This document shows, in pieces, positions 7,757-12,253 of a stretch of 12,253 nt of DNA (positions are counted from its first letter, which is position 1; every line of letters begins with the position of its first letter). A model generated the notes under the pieces. It made no database searches. It was not told where the DNA came from and was given only the letters and a program-made list of their open reading frames with translations. A program made the translations under genes and the position numbers. This stretch comes from Euperipatoides rowelli (lineage: Eukaryota > Onychophora > Udeonychophora > Euonychophora > Peripatopsidae). The stretch lies in assembly GCA_003024985.2 (NCBI GenBank), contig PXIH01S0008562.1, one strand, 5' to 3'.

Positions 7757-7924
7757 TAGCTTATGAAGAACAGATAAAACAATGCACAGATTTAATAAAA
7801 GAATCTAGGATTTTGCAAGTTTTCACAAGAAAACTAAAGGATATTTTATTTGAGAATTCTATCTCTTGTTCTATAGCTAAGCACGGAGGGGATATTGTGG
7901 TTGTTACTAAAAAAAATGATTTAG
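7757..7924 (+). CDS. Candidate internal exon of an unidentified host gene
   Basis: Fifty-five uninterrupted codons (7759-7923) lie between a good acceptor (CCTAGTTGTTTTTCAG, ending at 7756) and a possible donor (TTAG followed by GTTAAT at 7925). The exon would be 168 bp and symmetric, entering and leaving after the first base of a codon. Unlike nearby readings, the peptide looks protein-like: AYEEQIKQCTDLIKESR, then LQVFTRKLKDILFEN, then SCSIAKHGGDIVVVTKKNDL. It has a charged amphipathic helical start and a short beta-like hydrophobic end. I do not recognise the family. In the same frame a TAG precedes it at 7738 and a TAA follows at 7927, as expected for an exon bounded by introns. No neighbouring exon could be securely found, so a fragment of a retroposed gene is an alternative. 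Confidence 0.5.
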
Positions 7925-7929
7925 GTTAA

Positions 7930-8640
7930 TTGGATATTTTTATTTATTTATTTTGAACAATAGTCATTAGGAATTTATGATTTTATAATTACCGTAGTAG
8001 AGTACATATTAGGAATTCCACACATACTGTAGATTTATAGGGAATAGGATGATAAATTTTGGATTGGAATTCTAGGAAACAAAGTTTTTTTATTTTTTTT
8101 AAAGGTAGCCTATCTTTAAATGGTTTTAAAACAAACTAATGTATAGGATCCTTCTAAATCGTGTTGTCATTTATGAACAAACTAATTCATCTGATCGACT
8201 GATCGTTCATGCTACCATTATGAAAATATCAATACATTTACAAAGCTAAATTTGCAATAATTTCATTACACCATTAGTTTCCATAGGAATATATTGAAAT
8301 ATAAGAGATAGGTTCCTGTACTTCTTTATCTTAATTTTTTTACTGTAGGCTACTGTATTAAAAAAAAAACTTTTTCTTTTCCAGTCATTTTGTTGCTGTC
8401 AAAAAAAGAAAAATATCTAAATTAGCAGTCTACTAGCCTATGTTTATTTGTTAATAATCTTCATGAAAAAATTAATTTTCATAAAAGTTATTTTAAACTA
8501 ATGGCACTTGGCACAAATTCTATGAAATAAATCAAAATTACAGGACTAGGATTTTTCTTTTTTTGTGTGTGTGTGAAATTTACCGTGCAAATGACTCTAT
8601 GATGAAAACATCTCAAAATGAAAAAAAATAGTCTTTATTT
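7930..8640. other. AT-rich DNA, no feature recognised
   Basis: No coding or RNA signal is seen. It contains a short GT microsatellite (about 8564-8575), several homopolymer runs, and scattered TAGGCTA/TAGCCTA words. If 7757-7924 is an exon, this would be intron. Confidence 0.5.
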
Positions 8641-8661
8641 ACCGACGACTCGATGAAACAC

Positions 8662-8925
8662 AAGCGTCTGTATCTCATACTTCACCTTACCCTTCAGACA
8701 ATTAAAGGATATCTAACCCTTAACGTACACAGACCCTATGTCCAACATGAATAAAATAGCAAATTAATGGATCTCTAACCTTAACCGTACCCTAACCCTA
8801 ACTTAAGTATGAATATTAAAGCATAATTAAGTAATATATAAAATAGCACACTATACCACAGATAGAATGCAAGCAGACATATGATTGATTGTTTTGGGGT
8901 GTTGAGTCTGAGATCCAGACACCTT
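8662..8925 (+). mobile_element. Satellite-bearing element with imperfect inverted ends
   Basis: The left edge AAGCGTCTGTATCTCAT (8662-8678) resembles the sequence just before the large satellite array (5723-5740, AAGCGCCTGGATCTCAGA). The right edge TCTGAGATCCAGACACCTT (8907-8925) is its approximate reverse complement. Between them are two 62-bp satellite units and a decayed third. This suggests that the satellite is carried inside a dispersed element with (sub)terminal inverted repeats, like tandem-repeat-containing non-autonomous elements known from several invertebrates. No target duplication was identified, so the limits are provisional. Confidence 0.45.
8708..8831 (+). repeat. Two further copies of the 62-bp satellite
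   Basis: Units start at 8708 and 8770, exactly 62 bp apart, and match the 5742-6284 array (GATATCTAACCCTTAACG and GATCTCTAACCTTAACCG starts; CCAACATGAATAAAATAGCA in the first). The second unit contains ACCCTAACCCTAAC at 8789-8802, more than two perfect CCCTAA repeats. These copies are more diverged than those of the large array. Confidence 0.85.
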
Positions 8926-8929
8926 AAGG

Positions 8930-9690
8930 TTACTTCCATTTTTTTGGAACTGATTCAACCATGTTTAATTGATTGTACAGTTGTAGGATCTTTGTTCAAC
9001 TTAGATCTAAAATGTCTCTGGACAGTTATAGTTCACTTGGTTTCCCATAACCACAACACACACAATTGTTTACCCTCTAGGGTTGGCATTTTCTAATCTG
9101 CACTCCATGTATGCTGGGAATGATTGTAACATTGTATACATTTTGAAATAACAAACAATGTTTTGTTGTTTTTCATTATCTGTTATAATTTTTTTATTGT
9201 ACTAAATTGCTTAATAAGGTCAATAAATTATTAACATCCTATATACTCTCCTTCATTTTAAAATATTCAAGATACATTTTATAACTTCTTAAAGAATGCA
9301 TAGAAAATTTTGCACGTTTTAAAAATACAACAAATGATATAGTTAAATTTAAAACAAAAAGCAATATTTGTAATTGTGAAACTAAAAAAAATTAAACATT
9401 CTGTGTATACACTAAACTAATTTCTAAATAAAACAAATTATCAAGAAAAAAAAGGTATGTCTAGAGGATTCCCATATATGACATTTCCATGCAATGTTAA
9501 TGCTCTTTTGAATTCATAAAAGGTTATCTCATGAAATATTGTTGTTAGGTCCTTATTGCCATTAACTGCTTTAAAAATATTGTCATTTCTATGTTGCCAT
9601 CATGGCATATAAGAAACAAACCAACCATGCCCTTTGGGACTTAGTCAATATTACAAATAAATAAATAAACTTACAGTAATAAGCTGGAAC
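8930..9690. other. Mostly AT-rich DNA with a possible LINE-like tail
   Basis: Positions 8930-9130 are somewhat less AT-rich but have no recognisable protein. From 9130 the sequence is AT-rich. Near 9626-9670, CCCTTTGGGACTTAG is followed 18 bases later by an AAAT microsatellite (about 9655-9668). That resembles the 3' end of a LINE or SINE, but no upstream body or target duplication is visible. Confidence 0.35.
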
Positions 9691-9693
9691 ATC

Positions 9694-9701
9694 ATTTAGA
9701 G
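9694..9701 (+). repeat. Left 8-bp target duplication of hAT element
   Basis: ATTTAGAG lies immediately before the CAGGGG terminus at 9702 and is repeated exactly at 10013-10020. Eight bases is the hAT-superfamily length, and the sequence fits the nTnnnnAn preference reported for the superfamily. Confidence 0.9.
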
Positions 9702-10012
9702 CAGGGGTACCCAATCCTGTTCCTAGGGGCACCATGGCGGCCACCGACCAAATTGTGTTTGCCCGCGGCTATTCGACCACAAAATCAAAGCTTTTCTATG
9801 TTAACTTGGTGGCACCCGAAATCAATTGATTTATATTGTGAGTGGTTAGACAACATATTTTAGGCAGTTGTTTTCTTGTAAATCATCCTCTTTAATTCCA
9901 TCTTTTGGGCCAAGTTAACGCGGATGAACTTATTACGGAAATATAGATGATGCCCATTGTCCTACCTGTGTTTTGAATGTGCTCTAGGATACAAAAAGGT
10001 TGGGAAACCTTG
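9702..10012. mobile_element. Complete non-autonomous hAT element (311 bp)
   Basis: The element starts CAGGGGTACCCAATCCTG. Its other end, read on the minus strand, is CAAGGTTTCCCAACCTT, matching at about 12 of the first 17 positions, with TCCTAG shared a little further in. Both sides carry the identical 8-bp duplication ATTTAGAG. Terminal CAGGG...CCCAA sequences with 8-bp duplications are diagnostic of hAT transposons. At 311 bp with no reading frame, it can only have been moved by a transposase encoded elsewhere. The moderately diverged terminal repeats suggest some age, while the perfect target duplication shows that no deletion has occurred at either edge. Confidence 0.9.
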
Positions 10013-10020
10013 ATTTAGAG
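10013..10020 (+). repeat. Right 8-bp target duplication of hAT element
   Basis: ATTTAGAG directly follows the TTG that ends the element at 10012 and is identical to 9694-9701. Confidence 0.9.
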
Positions 10021-10516
10021 AATCCCTCAACTAGTATATTTGAGGGAAGCAGATTGATGTTAGGTTTAACAACTAAAAAGTTCAGGAGATTGTTTGAAAG
10101 AGTTAGAAAAGTTGAGTGCACAATTAGAATTAATTAAGAGAAATGCATAGTAAATTTAAAGGTTGAGTTCTTTGTTGGATAAAAAGTAATTATTTCAGAA
10201 AAATTCTTTATGATATTAAATTTGTTAGTAAATAATCTAATGGAAGCTAGTCTTTGGCTAGATGATTGAGAGGATAAGGTTTGTTGAATTTTTTTTAATC
10301 ACATAGGTAAAAAAGCATTTATAAGCCATGGGTCCAGGTGAAAACTGAGGTAGGTAATCAAAGGTTATCATGATTGTTATGTAACTAAAAAATAATTAAA
10401 GTTATTTTTATAAAAATTAAATCGAACAACAATCATGCCCAAGAAATTAGCTCATATTCAGACATTGATAAGTGAGAGAAGATGGTCAGGTCTTCCTCTT
10501 CTATGGTTCAAATATA
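10021..10516. other. AT-rich DNA with small inverted repeats
   Basis: No gene is supported. CCCTCAA (10024-10030) pairs with TTGAGGG (10040-10046). CATGATTGTT (10369-10378) pairs with AACAATCATG (10428-10437), with a smaller AAAAATAA/TTATTTTT pair between them. These could be chance in AT-rich DNA or remnants of a miniature element. Confidence 0.4.
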
Positions 10517-10529
10517 TTTTATCAGGATA
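10517..10529 (+). repeat. Left 13-bp target-site duplication of retroposon
   Basis: TTTTATCAGGATA is repeated exactly at 10833-10845, on the far side of an (AAT)n-tailed insertion. A perfect 13-mer direct repeat flanking a tailed sequence is the mark of target-primed reverse transcription. Confidence 0.85.
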
Positions 10530-10832
10530 GTGGGATGAACTGAGCTGCCTTAAGCTCCTTGGTGTCGGCACAGGCCAGGTTCAGGCTCGTGCTGTCCGAC
10601 CCAAAATCCCAAATGTCTTTCTTTCCAGTCAGAATATTAAAATAGGACTTTGCATTCAGGAAGATAAAAATATTAAGAAGTAGCAACAAGAGTAATGAAA
10701 ACAATGGAATGGACAAGAACATAGCACCCTATTGTATCCAGATAGGACTATCTGTAAATATTGTATATTTGTAAATAGTTGATCTCCTTAGCCGTCTGGC
10801 GGGATAATAATAAAATAATAATAATAATAAAT
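10530..10832 (+). mobile_element. Retroposon (SINE or 5'-truncated LINE) with (AAT)n tail
   Basis: About 300 bp, distinctly more GC-rich at its 5' half than the surroundings, ending in an AAT/AATA microsatellite (about 10803-10830) and bracketed by perfect 13-bp direct repeats. The pre-tail sequence GTAAATAGTTGATCTCC and then CCGTCTGGCGGGATAATAAT resembles a LINE 3' end. Near the 5' end, GTCGGCACAG (10564-10573) and CTGTCCGAC (10592-10600) can form a nine-pair stem with one bulge, and GGTTCAGGCTC within it weakly resembles a pol III B box. It is therefore undecided whether this is a structured-RNA-derived SINE or a truncated LINE. No convincing protein is read on the + strand. Confidence 0.75.
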
Positions 10833-10845
10833 TTTTATCAGGATA
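10833..10845 (+). repeat. Right 13-bp target-site duplication of retroposon
   Basis: TTTTATCAGGATA is identical to 10517-10529 and follows the (AAT)n tail directly. Confidence 0.85.
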
Positions 10846-11190
10846 TCTTTCATTATATTAAAAAAATTGCAAATTTTGAATAAAGTTCAAGAAATAAAGT
10901 AATTGCTTTACAGTGATTGATAATATAGATTTTCTTGTTAATTAGCAAATATAGAAAAACGATGTTCTTCTCAAACCACCACCCCCTCCCCCCAAAAAAA
11001 CAAACAAACAATAATTAGCATAATTTTCTGAACTGAAGTTAAATTATTCATTGAATAGCATCAAATGATTAATGGTAAATGTTGCTGATCTAATTAACAA
11101 TTTTTCTTCAAAATTGGAGTGAAAACAAGATGAAATATTAATAATAAGACTTTCAGATTATCTAATCAAAATAAATAAGTAATAAAGTAC
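10846..11190. other. AT-rich DNA, no feature recognised
   Basis: The sequence is AT-rich with a short C-tract and A-tract stretch (about 10977-11008, CCACCACCCCCTCCCCCC followed by A's and CAAA repeats). No gene is seen. Confidence 0.5.
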
Positions 11191-11191
11191 A

Positions 11192-11340
11192 TATCCGGTG
11201 GACCAGTGATCTAGACTGTTGGCTTCCGGAGCAGGTGCATATATGGAGTTGAGGGCTTGATCCTGGGCAGCCCCTGTGCCCCGGTGCCGAAAAATTATGA
11301 ATTTTTTTTCACCATCTGGTACGCACTGGGGATTTTTTCT
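11192..11340 (+). mobile_element. tRNA-like SINE candidate
   Basis: A moderately GC-rich block in AT-rich DNA has a plausible internal pol III promoter. The A box is TGGACCAGTGA (11199-11209; consensus TGGCnnAGTGG). The B box is GGCTTGATCCT (11254-11264; consensus GGTTCGAnTCC), whose differences are mostly transitions, as expected from CpG decay. Spacing of the two boxes is compatible with a tRNA head. It is followed by GGGCAGCCCCTGTGCCCCGG and a body ending near GCACTGGGGATTTTTTC. I could not fold a convincing cloverleaf acceptor stem and found no good target duplications, so this is a decayed SINE at best. Confidence 0.45.
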
Positions 11341-11344
11341 AATT

Positions 11345-11745
11345 TTAGACATTTAAAGGAATCTTCAATCAGATTAAAAATGGATTTATGGCCGGCACTT
11401 GAACAAAAACGGAAAACGTAATAATGCTGAATGACAAGATCATCACTCTTGTATCCCAAAAAGAAGAATGTAAAAAAAAAAAATGTACACATGTAAATAA
11501 AATACGTAGTTCCTATGGGAATTTAAAAAAAAAAAAAAAAAAGGAATTTTATTTAATAAAAGATATAATCTTGCATATCAATGTCAAAGAACTTTTTTTA
11601 TTTAGTACTGACAAATGAACAAAAATCGGGACATGAAAATTCTTAGTTACTGTCTATCTAATGTAATAAAAGGTAAGTTGTGTCATTCTGTCACGCTTGA
11701 AAAGGCGTTATTCTGATAAACATACAACCAATTACTTTAATCAAT
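11345..11745. other. AT-rich DNA with A-tracts
   Basis: The segment contains long A-tracts (about 11473-11483 and 11525-11542). Reading frames through it are poly-Lys artefacts. No gene or RNA is recognised. Confidence 0.5.
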
Positions 11746-11747
11746 TT

Positions 11748-11769
11748 AATTATTTTTAAACATATTTCT
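11748..11769 (+). repeat. Left 22-bp direct repeat flanking the minisatellite
   Basis: The 22 bases at 11748-11769 (AATTATTTTTAAACATATTT plus CT) recur exactly at 12027-12048, an offset of 279 bp. The 10-bp minisatellite lies between the copies. Confidence 0.75.
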
Positions 11770-11810
11770 TCCTTATTTTGATGTTTTTGTAATTGTAAAA
11801 ACAAAATCGA

Positions 11811-12006
11811 TTTTCTTAGGTATTCTTGGGTACTCTTAGATATTCTTAGGTATTCTTAGGTATAGGTATTCTTAGCTACTGTTAGGTATTCTTAGGTACT
11901 CTTAGGTATTCTTAGATATAGGTATTCTTAGGTACTCTTAGGTATTCTTAGGTATAGGTATTCTTAGGTATTCTTAGCTACTCTTAGGTATTCTTAGGTA
12001 GGTATT
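11811..12006 (+). repeat. 10-bp minisatellite TATTCTTAGG with 6-bp punctuation
   Basis: About 17 copies of a 10-mer, alternating mainly between TATTCTTAGG and TACTCTTAGG (variants end in AGA or AGC). They are interrupted by the hexamer TATAGG at 11861, 11917 and 11953, and by a final TAGG at 11999. The block TATTCTTAGG-TACTCTTAGG-TATTCTTAGG-TATAGG recurs, which indicates duplication of multi-unit blocks. It is non-coding. Confidence 0.9.
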
Positions 12007-12026
12007 AATGCCCATCATTTTGGACG

Positions 12027-12048
12027 AATTATTTTTAAACATATTTCT
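12027..12048 (+). repeat. Right 22-bp direct repeat flanking the minisatellite
   Basis: Exact copy of 11748-11769, with similar but diverged sequence continuing on its right side (CCGTTTTATAAGG versus CCTTATTTTGATG). Confidence 0.75.
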
Positions 12049-12049
12049 A

Positions 12050-12253
12050 TCCGTTTTATAAGGCCTATAACGAAAATGGATTATTTCATTTTATTTCTTG
12101 AAAGTGAAATTGATGAAATTTTAGGTACGTTTTCTAATACTTTTTTTTTTTTTTTTTTAATTTGCTGAATGGTAAAATATTGGGAGGAGGGGGGGTAATA
12201 AAAAGGCAGAGTTTGGATAAGTTTACAGTTAAGACAAGGGCTTTGGACAAATA
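12050..12253. other. AT-rich end of window, no feature recognised
   Basis: This holds a poly-T tract (about 12141-12158) and a short G-rich stretch (12181-12195). No gene, RNA or repeat boundary is seen before the window ends. Confidence 0.5.

Noticed and set aside
8881-9096. Open frame of 71 codons after the second satellite copy
   Set aside because: It begins inside the inverted edge of the satellite element and shows no recognisable family. It could be an unrecognised LINE end, but nothing supports it.
9626-9670. LINE or SINE 3' tail with (AAAT)n
   Set aside because: Only the microsatellite is convincing. No upstream coding remnant and no flanking duplication were found, so it is mentioned only as a possibility.
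10070-10150. Short reading ELEKLSAQLELIKRNA resembling a coiled coil
   Set aside because: Only about 24 codons between stops, with no splice sites or context. It is consistent with chance in A-rich DNA.
10522-10722. Minus-strand open frame of 66 codons with protein-like residues (SLNLACADTKELKAAQFIPLS)
   Set aside because: It lies antisense inside a retroposon defined by target duplications and an (AAT)n tail. Its start is a Leu-rich AT artefact and no domain is recognised.
11158-11492. Two minus-strand open frames overlapping the SINE candidate
   Set aside because: They are short, cross the GC-rich SINE-like block and A-tracts, and have no recognisable domain or splice support.
1-12253. 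A new gene system, defence island or toxin-antitoxin-like module
   Set aside because: No intact genes or clustered functional domains exist in the window. All recognised coding remnants except one exon candidate belong to retroelements.

Overview
This looks like a piece of a eukaryotic, probably invertebrate metazoan, nuclear genome. It is strongly AT-rich by eye and has no long intact open reading frame, no operon-like packing and no ribosome binding sites. It carries decayed non-LTR retrotransposons, hAT-type DNA transposon remnants, a tRNA-like SINE candidate, a satellite array, minisatellites and many homopolymer tracts. I cannot name the species. A marine invertebrate such as a mollusc is a guess from repeat style only.

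Layout. Positions 1-3430 are dominated by one dead L1/Tx1-type LINE on the + strand. A gag-like ORF1 with tandem CCHC zinc knuckles (about 192-1241) is followed by ORF2, with an apurinic-endonuclease domain (1260-1930) and a reverse transcriptase (about 2430-3430). Both are broken by stops and frame changes. The LINE loses its 3' part near 3430, next to a perfect hairpin (3434-3460) and a cluster of internally repeated, C-tract-rich DNA (about 3600-4480). Positions 4480-5440 are plain AT-rich DNA. A 62-bp satellite with telomere-like CCCTAA words fills 5742-6284 and stops at the only ambiguous base of the window (N at 6285), which probably marks an assembly join. Directly after the N come the C-terminal end of a different, CR1/L2-like LINE (6286-6399) with its (TAAA)n tail, and then half of a hAT-type element (6484-6552).

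Positions 6960-7360 hold two patches rich in CCAAGA/GGCCAAG words. Positions 7757-7924 are the best candidate for a host-gene exon: 55 clean codons between a polypyrimidine-AG and a GT. A second, short copy of the 62-bp satellite lies at 8708-8831 between imperfect inverted repeats. A complete 311-bp non-autonomous hAT element with perfect 8-bp target duplications lies at 9702-10012. A roughly 300-bp retroposon with an (AAT)n tail and perfect 13-bp target duplications lies at 10530-10832. A tRNA-like SINE candidate is near 11192-11340. A 10-bp minisatellite punctuated by a 6-bp unit occupies 11811-12006.

No genes here appear to work together as a system. The window is best read as a repeat graveyard, possibly within or beside introns of one unidentified host gene. 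The most informative points are the precisely delimited insertions (hAT element and retroposon with target duplications), the three-unit higher-order structure of the satellite with its suspicious N boundary, and the candidate exon.
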